From assembly GCF_030463565.1 (NCBI RefSeq), contig NC_134653.1:28209150-28273149 (forward strand): a DNA stretch of 64,000 nt. The letters run 5' to 3'. Below are positions 1 to 13,600 of the stretch, piece by piece. Position 1 is the first letter of the stretch; the number at the start of each line of letters is the position of its first letter. The notes under the pieces are model-generated. The model searched no databases. It saw only the letters and a program-made list of their open reading frames with translations, and had not been told where the DNA came from. This DNA is from Pelecanus crispus. Lineage: Eukaryota; Chordata; Aves; Pelecaniformes; Pelecanidae. Position numbers and translations under genes: made by a program.

Positions 1-1666
1 TCACCATGTCAGGCCAGACAGTCCAGTGAGACCTACACCCCAAACACAAAAGCAGAGCCTATCTACCGAGAAATGTTACTTTCATAAAATTCTCTTCCTA
101 GAGATATACCAAACATTCTTTGTCAACATCACCCTGTTGCACCCTCCATGCAACAACTTAAATTGCTGACTAATACACTAGGCAACAAGAGAAGATAAAA
201 AAACTGTTTTCTACGAATGTGGATGTTCCTATATTCCCAAAAGTGAAGCCTTCAGTGCTTTTTGAGTAAATCCAAACATTAACATGACTCTGGTCTCCCC
301 TAGCCGTTGACTTCCATTAACCTCCAGAATTTTATTAGGTCCCTAGTTTTTCACATTTGGCCAAAGTTAGCTAAAAAGGAGGAAGAATAACAGCACAACT
401 ATAAAATCATCTTTCTTTAGGACATCCACATTGTAAAGAATACCCTTAAACAGAGTATCAATGGCACAGTTTAATTTTCTATGTCACAAGAAACTACGTA
501 CAGCTTTTTCCCCCCATGCTGCAAGTAGATACACTCAAACTAGCCAAAAGCTTTCTAAAAAGAGCACTGAGCACATTCTTTTAATTATTTGTGTGTGCCA
601 CACACTGGGGAGGTGGCTAACTATAACACAGTTTCAAAGTTTGAGTGTTAGATTTACTTCTCTAATTCCATTAGAAAATATGAATATTTAGAAGAGCTTG
701 CTTCTATACAATACCGATGTTAACATTTTGTAGCACATCTCTAAAATAGCTCAAAACTCAGAATGACAGACTGAATGCTGTGATGACGATGCTGCAAAGT
801 TCATGTGATTCTCTCCCAAGCAAATTAAGTAGTTTAGTGGCAAAGAACTTCCTAAAACAGTTTTTGAATGTAAGGTAGTCACACTGTAGAGACAAAAGTT
901 TTGAATTTTGCCACAGTTGAATTCATGCTTTCAGATTCCTGCTTCATTGTTCTTAAAGAAAAAAAAAAAAATTACAGGTCCATTTTTAAGACACACAGAA
1001 AAAGAGTTGCACTGGCCTGTTTTTTGAAGAACAAATGAAAATATTCAAAACTGTGATTATACATTCACAATCAAAAATTTTTGTTTCCTTGCTTTTTTAA
1101 AGACAGCTCAGTATCCAGTAGCTTTAGCAGAGAACCACTGCTGGTGATAGGCTCCTGAAAGCATATGATCACAGGAGTTTATGAAGAGTAAATATACCAG
1201 CTTGTCTGGCAGAACAAAGTTCTCCACTTAAGCACAAGAAGCATAATCAGAACAGGGAGCAATAAAACAAGCTCTCTACTCAAGTCCAACAACGTCACCC
1301 AGCACAGTTTGAGTGATATACAACCAAAACAGTAATTCCAAATTTAACCACAGGCCTATGTGGCATTTTGGTTTAATGGCAACATGATTTTTTCCCTTGT
1401 CATTTTTAGACTACAAACTCTCCTCATCTTCAGGATACCTACTTTGCCTGCAAGAATGGAAGGATAATTCAGACAAGCAAAAAACTGTTTGTAGCATTGG
1501 TTGCATAAAATTAAGAGAAGCCAAATCGAAGTTTGTTAATAATGGGTACAGTTCTACCAAACAATCTCCACTTTCAAATAAAAATGAGCAAGCAATCTTA
1601 AAGAGTCAAAGTACTTCTGCAAAACAAGCTGACACTGGGATAAGCAGTCTCCTCAGCTTTACTTAC
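1..1666 (-). other. DGCR2: DGCR2 intron 2 (partial)
   Basis: AT-rich sequence downstream, on the minus strand, of the DGCR2 exon 2 splice donor at 1665-1666. No further DGCR2 exon is recognisable here; the C-type-lectin, VWC, transmembrane and cytoplasmic exons must lie beyond the left edge. The only notable local feature is a short A-run near 958-971. Short open frames in this stretch have no family resemblance that I can see. Confidence 0.75.
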
Positions 1667-4600
1667 CTGGACAGTCAACTTCATCACTCTCGTCCTCACA
1701 GGTGGGCCATCCATCACACTGCCAATTTGAAGGGATGCACTGGATGGTACCACTCCGACACGCAAACTGCCCTGGGGTGCAGCGGAGCTCTAGGAAAGAA
1801 TAAAGTTGTGCTTTGTTTGAAGTGTTATTTATTCTTGCAAGTCTATACATACATTAATTATCCATCATGTAACGTATCACTGAAGCGTAATGGACAAAAC
1901 CTCTGGATAACTCAGCCTGTTAAAAACTGCTTCATTTCAGATCGCTTCCGTGTTTTAAACTGCATGTTTGTGGTTTTAGACTGGAGGGCTGGCTTCCAGC
2001 ACCTGGTAAATAATTCTCTCGGACATCCATAGTAAAAACTTCCTGATAAAGATACCATGTGAACAGCTATCACCATAGCGTTACCCATTTACTTCTTGAG
2101 GGGCTGAGGACTACTTGTTCACTTTTCTCAGAACCAAAGTTCAGCAAAAATACACTACAGCAGTTAAGTGCTAGATTATGCAATAAATTCAGAATCCTAT
2201 TTCCATTCCAATCACTATGTATGCCAGGACCCACTAGACTTGCGCAAATTCCAGCCTGATTTAGACCCATTTCATAGAACTATTTGTAAAACAATTTCTA
2301 TATCCATGAACTTGTTTTCACTTTCTAGCTTAAGCTCTTTTGTAGAATTTCTCCATACAAATACATCCTTTACAAGAAACTGTCAATATCTGCAAACATG
2401 TAGTTCCCACTTCTGCAAGAGTACTGCCTACTTACCATCACTATACTGTCACACCTAATTAGCATTATAAAAAGTACAATTTTTTTTCAAAGCTTTTTTA
2501 TAACAATTCCATCTATCAAATGCCAGAACCTAGTAATTCAGCTTCATTTTGTGTCCCTCAAAACATTTTGCAGGGGGAGGGGGGGGCATATCTGTCTACA
2601 CAAGTGAACAATTCTAAGCTTGTTTACAGATGGCAGGTCTACAAGTCGCCACTAGCATCCATAGGCTCACTTTCGCACCAGACTATCACCGTTCATCTTT
2701 CTTCTGGATGGTGGCTGTCAATTTGCCAACCAATGGTTTTGAAAAATTTAGCACGTTTTCCTCTCAGCGAGTTACAATAATCCCAGGTAAGCTATGTCTG
2801 GAGAACAAGCACCTTTTTAAAATAAAATAAAATAAAAAAAAAAAAAAAGGGGTGTTTTAAGTAAAACACACTCATCCCTGATTTTGAAAGAATCAAGTAG
2901 GTAACTGTTTTGCAGGGAGAAACCTCTAAAAGAAAATTTAAAATACAGGTATATATTCGCTCATCCACCATTTACAACCTAAGAAGAGAGCTGTAATTGC
3001 AGTTGTTACCATCTTAAAACACACGTCTAAACTAAATCAAGACAGAGGTCACATTTAAGTGTTCAGGCAACATGACCAGCCGTAATAAAACCAGTCATCA
3101 TGCACTCTCAATAAAAGCTGTACCTGTACACCTAGTAATTGGTATAGGATATTGATAACAGGCTTCTGATTTGGTATTAGACTGAAATAATTTCTAGTAC
3201 TGGTTTCTCTTCAAAGCACAGACCTGTTCTTCTTGAAAAATAAGTTCTTCTTGAAAAAGTAGGCACATTGTCTTAGCAACCACCTACTCAGAGCAAACAT
3301 TCAGGTCACAAAATGGCTAAGAACTCACACAGACCTGCCAGACTACTGATGGCAACAACAGACCTTACAGCTAGACATGAGTATTCTCACCCATTTAGAG
3401 TTTTCCTCAGTCCAAACAGCTAACAGTGAATGAGCACAGGGAGAAATGTAAAAAAAAAAAAAAAAAAAAAATCACCACACCAAGCCAAATCTACCAGCTT
3501 ACGTCATAATGATCCCCCCCCCCCCCCCCAACTATAACTTAAGTAATTTATTTAGTCCAAAGAGGGAAAGGGGGAATAAAAGGTTAAGATTCACTTGCCC
3601 AATATAGCAAGAGAAAAAAAATATAAAATGTATCTTTGGGGGGGGTGTGGTGTGGGTGTGGAAACAAACACCAAAACAAACACAAAACCTCAAGCTGAAA
3701 TTAAAACTATTCCAATTTCAAGTTCACAGAGAAGAGTCAACTCTTCAGTAAATCACTCTAGCTTCTTTCACCACTTTCATGCTATGTCAGCACGCAGTGG
3801 GAGGTTTCTTAGAAAGTTCTACTATCACAGTTTCAAGCACAGAATTTACACTGGAGCCTGTGGTAGATATTTTAACACGTGAAAGACTGTCCTCAGCCCA
3901 GCTCCAGGTTTTCATTGCATCCACCTGCAGTTATGGCAAAATCCAATTCAAAATTCAGTACTTTAAATAAACAATTTTTTACTGCTTTATTTTAATGGAA
4001 GTCACGCGCACACCCTGTGAAGAAAGCTACTCTGCAGCCCTCTGGTTTCACAGGCAGCATCCACCAGGAAAGCACAAGCCAACATGCACATGGGAAAACG
4101 ATGTAAAACCAGTAAAGAACGCTTTTGTCTCTCTACAATTTCATACATGCTATTACTATTTTATGTACAATTACATATGACTGGTTCAGATAAAAGGATG
4201 ACTCCATCCCAATATTATGGGCATTAAAAAAAATGCCAGTTACATGCCATGATGTCATTACTTCCTGTATTACAGACACTCCTCTCTGAAGAATGTGGAC
4301 ACATGGAATAGTACAAAACATTTCTATTAAAACACCACTCAAACCAGCTGAGCAATTGCTCCCAATGGAAACCATGCTATATCAGGTGCACTAATTATTT
4401 CAGACCAAGGAACACGAACTGCTATGCAATTTTATTGCAGAAGGGAAAAAAGTGACACCAAAAGACTTACTGTGAAATGAAAATGCCCATATTCTGCAAA
4501 CGCTGCCAGTAACACCTCCTGAGCCATCCTAACCCAGGGCCCGTATCCCCACGCATTACTGAACTACCTAAATCATCGTGCAGTTTCTGGAAGAGTTTCA

Positions 4601-7600
4601 TCTTAATTGTTTTGCTTCCACATGCTGCCTGTTGTGGTTTAGCACAAAGAGAAACAAGATGCAATCATCTGAGAAAAATCTAACTGCCTTTCTCACTTGT
4701 GCTCAGGGTGGGTTTGGACATACCCAATGGACTCTTTGAGAACTGATGCTTAAGATCAGCTGTTTTGGAAACCCCCTGCCACTGATGGAATACAGATTTC
4801 TACTAAGGCCTCACCAGATGCATACTGGCGGGCTGTCATCTGGACAAGAGAGAGCAGTGGGCGGCATACAGCAGCACAGCACAGCCCTGCCCTGCAGCAC
4901 CCAGCCAAGGGCAAGGGCCACCTGCCGACACCATCCCCTCGGCCCCGTGCGCCCCACATGGACTGGTGCACCAGGCTCAAGACTCCCACAGCAGAACACA
5001 ACAGCTAGCCAGGGCAGGAGCCTTCAAAGGTAAAATACAGACATGAAAATAGATGAAAGCCCATAATGAACATGGGGGATACTCGGCCAAGGAACAGGAG
5101 AAATCTGGGAGAGGCGAGGATGCACAGGATAGGTGCTAGTCTCCACAACCCTGTCAAGCATTTCATTTCAGTAGCCTATTTTTAAGTCAAAACAGCAGAA
5201 AAATGAAGACATTTCAAGCCTATTTCTTTACTGCAGAAAAGGCGAGTCATGCTGCCAGCAGAACAGGATTCATGTGCAGCTCTGAAGACATATGAGCAGT
5301 AGCAAACAACAGTACAACACAATGTAATCATCCATCTTTCCTGAAATGTGATTACGTACTAAGTGTAACACACGCTCAGACTTTGTACTTTTGAGAAGCG
5401 TGGTAATTAAGAACTGTCTCTTCACCCATACAAGATTTCCAGTTCTTCAAAAGAATAGCAAGGTTTCAAAAATACCAGTACCACTTCTGTCCCTAAAGTC
5501 AGATATCCCACACTGTTCATAGCTATCGATGGTAATTCACAGCAAGAAAGGATGAGAAAAGTATCTTAAACTATCACCTCCTAGCAGCACTAAAAACACT
5601 TATTTTCCACCAGCTGTTAGAGCAGAATTATTTCGTATTTTCAATATTGTTAGAAAACACGTAATGGCACGAGTTCAGCTATAAGCAAGCAAGCAGCTGT
5701 TGCAGCAGAGGCACCGATACAACGTTAGCTAATGGCATCAACAACTGCTTAGAAGTGAAAAAATGGAAATGCAACCATCTCCAGCATTCACGTACGATGT
5801 AATGAGTTACGTCAGCAGTATTATGATTCACATATGAAATTCTGAAAGAAAAAGAAGTCTTTTATGTTAAGGATCAGATGCAGTCTTCGCTATGCTACAG
5901 CACAAAATTTAGTACACTGCAATCTCATTTTAGAGCAATTAAATTCATCTGGCATTTGCTGGGAAGAAGGGAGGCACATAAAACACTGGAAATAGCAGCA
6001 ATTGTAGTTTTTGCACTATACACAATATAAACTTGCAAAACATCACGAAGTTCAAGCAGTGTCAGAACATGAAAACACTTCAAGCAGCAAGGTGTCATTA
6101 CACAGTCTCTTCACTTTATCGTCTCAAAGCACTTCTACAGTGTTAACCCTCAACAATCTTGCCAACCACTGCATCCTTCTGCCAGTGGTTACAATGGAGT
6201 ACTGAAAAAATACATAGCTTGCCAAAGGCTACAGGTAAGATTAGCCTACGAGTCTGCGCTTCCATGCTTTCATGACAACACGGTGTTTCTTCCCTAGAAC
6301 ACAAGCAACCTGCCGGTTCACCAGCACATGCCTACCTACCTAAACAAACATTTGTCTTTCAGAAATATGGACAATTAATAACAATGTATTCTCTGGTAAC
6401 ACTTCACCTGTTCTCTCTAGCAACAGTTTATTAAGAGCTACAAATTAGCCAGAGGGAGCAAGAAACTCCTTAACTTTTTATATGAAGAGGAGAAGAAAAA
6501 TTGAAATAATGTTCAAACCACGTATCAGTTCTACAAGCTTAATATATAACCCAAGATAAAACCTGCTGTCGAGTGAAGGCCAAAAAACCCAATACCAATT
6601 TGTTCTGACGCATTATTAGATAATATAACCTGCCCATGAGTCACTCACCTGAAAGAAGTCTTGCCAAAGCTAGTCGTGGACCTGTAATTTGAAATTTAAA
6701 AGAAAACTTACAAAACAGTTGGAAACTTAATTAATCAAACACCAGAAATAACAGGCAAGACTAAATAAATTTAAACAGTGCCATACAGACAAGAAGTCTT
6801 CATCTCCTTTAGCTACCGAACATTATTTTTCTAAGTTTGTCAGTGACAAAACACACAAGATTTTTGACTAATAGAAAAGCCTAGGTTTCATACAGGAAAA
6901 AACTATGTTTTCAAGGTGGTTGCTCACACTCTTGTAGAAAGCTTTTGTTCCAAAGATTTTTCCCAATTACATGTTGAATGCCAGGTGTTTCACAGCACTC
7001 ATCATGTATTTCAACATAGGGCTCAATTAGCTTTTAAAATTTTCTTTACAGCATGCTAATTTCCAGATTTTCTGCTAAGTACTCAAAATAGACATTTACA
7101 ACAAGCATTATCCATAGGAAGGACTTCATGACAGATGAATAAAATACCCACCCACCCAGCTTCACATGTTTCATAAAACAAACACCCCTTTGCCATTATA
7201 AAGTGATACCGGAAGCCCTTTCAGGTTTAATCATCTCATATAATCTTTCCATGTAATTGAGAATGTTTTCCTTCTGGAGCCTGAGTGCTGGGAAGTCACA
7301 GTGCATCCTTCCAGCAGCAGATGCACACTTGGTCAGCGTGCTGCCCTGGGCATTACACTATCTGCAACCTGTATTTTCTGCTTCATTTTAAGTCTTTCAG
7401 AAATGCGTTTGGACTAGGACACCTCCTAATTGCATTCAAACTGGCACTAATTTCTTATTCATCTTCCTCTTTTTTATGCAAGAGATAAGGGATAATTAGT
7501 TACTCAAAATAATTATTTTATTTGAAAGAAAGGTGGAGAGGATCTATATCCAGGATCCGAGATGACTTTTCAACACATTAAGTCTCATTTTAGAGCTTCC

Positions 7601-10600
7601 AATAGCAAGTCAAGACTGTAATAGACACATGAGAGAAAGTGTTGATTCAGTACAAGTTCACCTTGCTAGTTCAGTTTTCTGAATAAATTTGATGAGTTGG
7701 CTTTGAAACAGCAAGCTTCAGATCAAATGAAGCTATTGTCTATCCACATTAATTCTAAGTCAGATCAGCTGCGGTTTGTCCCCCTGCAACCAGAAAGATC
7801 ACATGCTCCAACTAATTCAGCAGAAATATAGTGGTACAGATCCAGTATCAATAAATGTGGAACTGGAGCCTCATAATAGTTGCCTGCCAATGAAGCTAGA
7901 ACATCTACTAATGTGTTTAATTTATTTTTTTAAATATTAGCTCCAATAGAAGACGTTTTCTGATATGCTGGGATTCCACACATCCCCTCAGAGGCAGAAC
8001 AGCTAGTTTCAGCCCTGTGCTACCAGAAGCTGCCCTGTGAACAGAGCTGGGACCTTTACCTCCATACCGTAGGAAAAGCCTTGATTACTGACCAGAGTCA
8101 CAGCTCTGACCCATAAAGACCTGTACCAGGCCACACCAGCACAGGGATAAAGGAAGCAGCAGGAGTGGAAATAGCTCTCACAAACAGGCAAAAAACAGCA
8201 AGCTGTAAAAATTTCTGCCAAGTGACAGAAGCCAACTGCTCATGAACCTCAAAAAAGCACCTCTCGTCAAAAAAGCACCTATCTAAAGCACTATTTACTC
8301 ATCAAAACACATCTGCAAAGATAAGCTGGTGAGTGAATGAGAATGCTTTGATACTGCCTTCCCAGGATTATTTATCCTCCCTTAATTCAAGACAGAGATA
8401 TAAAAGGAACTCAGCCCGAAGAAATACTACATCCAATAAAAATGCCAGAGGCCCTGACTCTTACACCTGAGGTATAATAAACATCTCCTGTAAAGCATTA
8501 GGTGAGCACATCAAAGTTTTCAAAAAAATCGAAACTTCAGCCTTGTATTTCCAAGACACTGAAGTTCACCGCTACAGGAACCAGGGGAAAAAAGAAGACT
8601 AGAAAGCCCAATCTCTTCTAAGGTAGAAACGTATCCCTGACAGACAGAAGATTCCCCTTACTTTTAAACCATGTGTTCTTAACTCTGATACATAAACAAA
8701 AAAACTCAATGCCTCATCAATTCACAATTTAAGAGGTGGGTAAATGCATGAACCTATACAGATGAGGAGCCAGAGCTCTCAACGAAAGCCTCAGAAATGT
8801 AAGTCTCAATTCAGGAGAGTACTTTGATACAAAGATTAAATTCAGTGAACTGCAATCACTGATTGTGAAAGTTTGGGTTCTTCTGCTTGCAATGACTTAA
8901 TTTCTCTTTAATAAAAGAGATTCACCAGTCAGTAAAGTCTGATACATTAAGATATTCTTTTAGTAACTAAGACTATGGATGCACGTTAGGTTTTAGCATT
9001 TACATAGGTAGTATAGATTTGAATCTATTTTCGTTTTTAATAGAAAGAAATGCTGCTTTTCATTTGCTACGCTAATTGTTTGTTCTTGTCTGCTAAGCTT
9101 CATTTCTACGGAAATTGAAATTTGATTAAATGCACAAACCCAGCATTTCATGTTATTTCAATTATAAGCTATTACTCTAACTGAAATGCATATGTTGGAA
9201 AAGATAAGCTTGAAGTACGTGATTTGGTTTTGTACGTAAGCTTTTAACAAACAATGGCAGTTTTGTGTGTACCTCACATGTACTTCACTTATTTTGGTCA
9301 CATTTCTCAAGACTGGATCCGGTAGATCCTCTGGCATCATTTTTATTTACAGACTGAAGGAAAACAGAAAACAAAAACTCCTCCTGCTTTCTCAGTGTAA
9401 GTCACGCATTGTCCCAGACCAGATGAACCAACCTGTAAGAAAATATTCTGTTCAGATTTCAAGAGGCAATTACAGCTATCAAAAGCTGATTAAGCATCAA
9501 CAAAAACTCTAACTACAGGTGCTTAGGCCAGTAACTCTTCTTATTCAGATTTTAACTTGTCCAACAGGTCTTTCTTATATTTTACAATACCAAACTTACA
9601 TACTTGAGACCTGTACCTGTATGTTGCACTACTGTTTTGTATTTTAACACATTTAAGTTTACTAAAATTGAAATTTTTTTTCTTAAATCACTATATCTAT
9701 ATATCCTGCCACATGCTAAATTGTACAAGCATGATCAGATCCTAGCGTCTTCAGCAAGAAGCCTAACCCCCTAAAGTCCTTAGCTCCTGAAGATTTTACT
9801 CTGTATCAATGCTCTATAAATGCCTGCAAACAAGCATCAGAAACAAAACAACAAAAGAAACACCACACCCTAATCATCAGCTCCATATCTAATATTTATG
9901 CTCAAGAGGAAGCATAGCATAACCAATATTTCTCTAGACTTATATTTACTGAAGTAACAGAAACTTTGAAATATTCTTAGTATTTCAAATACAACAATAC
10001 TGCAATGGTACTCTGAATTTAATCCTCAGCAGAGATGTGAAAAAACTGTCCGTAAGCTAGTCCTCTGCACTCGAAAAGCAGTTTTCTTAACTTAGACTTC
10101 TCTCGAGTCCACTGCTGAAGTTCACCGGAGCAGGTACCATACCTCACACAAAACTGCTGACAATCTGCCAGCTTGTAAACAGCACAGCAGTCCTGCCCAG
10201 CCTCTGCTCCTGGTGGCCAGAAGTCTGTTGCTGAACAAAGTGTCTTCAGTGACAGAGAAGCTGACTACAAACTTGAGGATGTTCTGACACAGTCTTTGAA
10301 TGGGTTTTCTTGTTTTTAACTTGTCTCTGAGGTATCACTGATCCCACGCAAAGGCTCTGCTCTCAGGCAAGTGAAGCCGTACCCAAGTGGTATTTCCCCT
10401 CAGCTCCAGATCACGGAGAAAGTTTCACTATCCATTCATCTCCCAGCGAGTTTCTTTATGTCACCTGGTGAATTTTACTTCCATTACCTGTTTTTAGATT
10501 TATCCTTACCCCACCCACCGCTGCATTCAGTGTACCAGAGTGAGCACATAGCAAAGCCACAGTAGGAGAAAAACACACTATGATACCACCACCTTATTTT

Positions 10601-13600
10601 CAGTGAAGAAAACTATTTGTTAAGCTCATGAGTCACCATCAGACAATTATCCATTCCATAGATTAAGTTTATTAAAGGTTTCTCAATAAAATTGGTTCTG
10701 TTTACTGTTCTTCAAATTAAAAGCCTACAGAAGAACAGAGAACTCTAATCTTCACGTTCAGTTCCACATTAGATACAATGCTCAGCCATTCATCTGTGCT
10801 ACTGAAAATGTGCCTAAGCACAATCCTTAGGTCAGGTTGTTTTCATTCGTCATGACCAGAGTGTGTGCAGGAGGGTATGAAAGCACAATGGCAGAGCCCA
10901 GGAAATCAAAAGGGCCCTGTGCTATGCACAGGGCCAAACACAACCCACACCTATTCTCAGACTTAATTCCAGCTCCTGAAAAATTAGAGATTCTGGAATT
11001 ATAATCCCATTTGGTAGAAACGCATCAGTTCAAAAAAATAAATAAATAATACATGTTAGAGGCAACGGCACTTTCTGCATGACCTCAGCGTGCAATTTTA
11101 TGAAGTAATTAAAATTGTGACAGCATTCCAGCTGAAAACTGTAAATCCTTAATGAATAACTCTAATGAACATTCTGTATTACTCAGTGTTCTGTCACAGT
11201 AAATTATGCTAGATGGCCCCAACATCCATCAGAAGGTTTGACAGCACGGTAAGGAATGCTGGCAGTCTCCTTCCCCTCATCCCCTCTCATCGATATTATA
11301 CCTACGCTCTGCACGAGCTTGGAACTGACCCAGTTTCTCCTTGCTCACAAGTGTCATTCATTGCAATTCATTGTCTGCTCTTTGTCTGGAGGGCAGACTC
11401 AATGCCAGTAAGGATTAAAAAAAAAAAAAATTAAAAAAAAAAAAAAAAGCTAAGGCAGTGCAAGAGACCCGGCATTCAGCCAAAGCAACAACATCAGAGC
11501 TTCTTGAATGGGAACCCTGGCTATGATTTCCTAAGACTTAGAAAATACAGACTTTGTGCTTTATGAATGTGGACACTTATTCCTAAGGCTAAAACAGGAA
11601 AAAAATGTATTCCCCATTCCCCAGTACTGCTAAAACCAAATTTGCTACTTGAAATAAGCCAAAAGAATACCGTGAATTAGGCAGTGCAACATTCCAGACT
11701 AGAAAACAGTTTACTGTCATAGCAGTGAGGATACCAGCTAAGCAACAGGCTTACATTTTCCTCCCCACTAAGAAACTTGTATTATGATAGTAAGCAAATA
11801 GGCAGAAGGGAAAAGCGTAATACAGCACTGGCACAAAGAGCATTCAGTACCAACAAAACCAAAGCCATGGGTCCACAAGAACCCTTTCATATGGCTCAAA
11901 ATTAAAGCCTACAGTTCCTCTATACTAACAACCTTGTTGAGGACTTCAGACATTTCGTACACTCTTAGGTGGGACTTAAGTCTTTTAGTACAACAGTGAC
12001 AAAGTGACCTAAACCTATGCAGCACCAAATTTTTGTCCCTTTCCCTAAAGAAAGCCTGAGCGGTAAGTAGCTCAGTGAAACTGCCAATCACACCTCACTA
12101 ACCAGTTTTACTCAAGCTTAAGAAAGAAGTCAAGACCAGAAAAATACAGTGTGCAGTGCAAGTTTTAGAAAGGAAAAGAATAAGGAAAGGAAACTACAAT
12201 GACCGCCTCAAACTTCAGAGGGCAGGAAACCCCCACATGGCTTGCACTGTTCAGCAGCTGCCAGCCCACCAGCACATCTGCGTGTCACGCTGTCACCGTG
12301 GTGGGGTGGCTTCCCAGCTGGCAGCAGAGGGATGTGGTGAGCTGGGGTAACCGAACCCTTGCACGAGACCCTGCAGGACTCCCAGCTTCCTCGTGCCAGA
12401 GGACGTATTTTGGACAGACGGAGGGGACCTGGGGAAAGCACAGCCTTATTAAATCAGTGGTGTCAGGCAAGGCTACTACAGCAGAGGAAGTACAGGGACA
12501 CAGGAGACAAGCCCGTTGGAGTCCAGGTTTCATTAAACCCCACTACTTATGAAACATGCTCATGGGTGCTAGGAAAATAGCAGTATTCCTCACACAGAAT
12601 GTAAATACAGTCACACACACAACATATTAATTCTCCTAATAAATGCAGCAACCAAAAAAAAGTCCATTAAGAATGACATCAATAGTGAAATACTCAGCAA
12701 GTCATCAATTCTGTCCAGAAAAGAGCACCATCACAAACAGTACTTTCTCTCCTACAATCCATATACCCAGGTCAGGACAGATGGATTATCCCACATACAC
12801 CACAAATACTTTAACTACATGGGTACCTCAGCTTAGCTACTTCCAGATTCCATCCTCAATCCTCACCTCAAACCTTCACCTTATTCTAAACACAGCTTTT
12901 ATGACAAGATCCTCATACTCCATTGCATCTAAATACTCTAAAACATCATATTAATGTACACATACTCTTCTTGCTTATTTGCAGTTATTCACAAAGCTGG
13001 GGTCATTCTGAACAGGGAGAAAGCATCTGGTTCTCAGCTCTGTCTTCGCAAGTTTTCAGCATTACCTGCACGTCTTTCCTCCCTGCAGGCATCTGCACTG
13101 GTCTTTCACCAGTACAATCTCCAGTACATTTCAGAGTCACCTCTGGGATGTCCAGAACCACACAGCGGTGCCAACAACCCTAGAAGGACCAATCTGGTAA
13201 TCAAAAGTATTTCAATATGAGGAACTTATTTTTTTTTTCCAATTTCTGACAGTCTCTGCACAAACTGCTTGTTGGAAAGCCTTTAAGAAGCAATCTAGAG
13301 AAACTACCGATAAAAGTAATCTAGAAAGTACTGCCATATCTTAAGCTATTAACTGGTAGCTGCCTACCCAAAATACCCCCAAAAATCTAGGCATGTGAGA
13401 TAGTACCTCTCCTCTTCCAACCATATTATCAGGATTAGAAAAGTACACATCCTACCAAGTCAGTTTGGACGAATATTTGTTCCTGTGCAAAACAGGTTTC
13501 ACTTAAGAAGGATCACCGGGGAAAGAAGCTGTATTCCCTTTGACCAAATAAACTGCAGGTATTTAAAAAAAAAAAAAGCTAAAACCCAACAAATACTCTA

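Noticed and set aside
1397-2032. 211-codon plus-strand frame over DGCR2 exon 2
   Set aside because: Antisense shadow of the LDLa exon; codon pattern and content are not protein-like, and the minus-strand exon explains the region.
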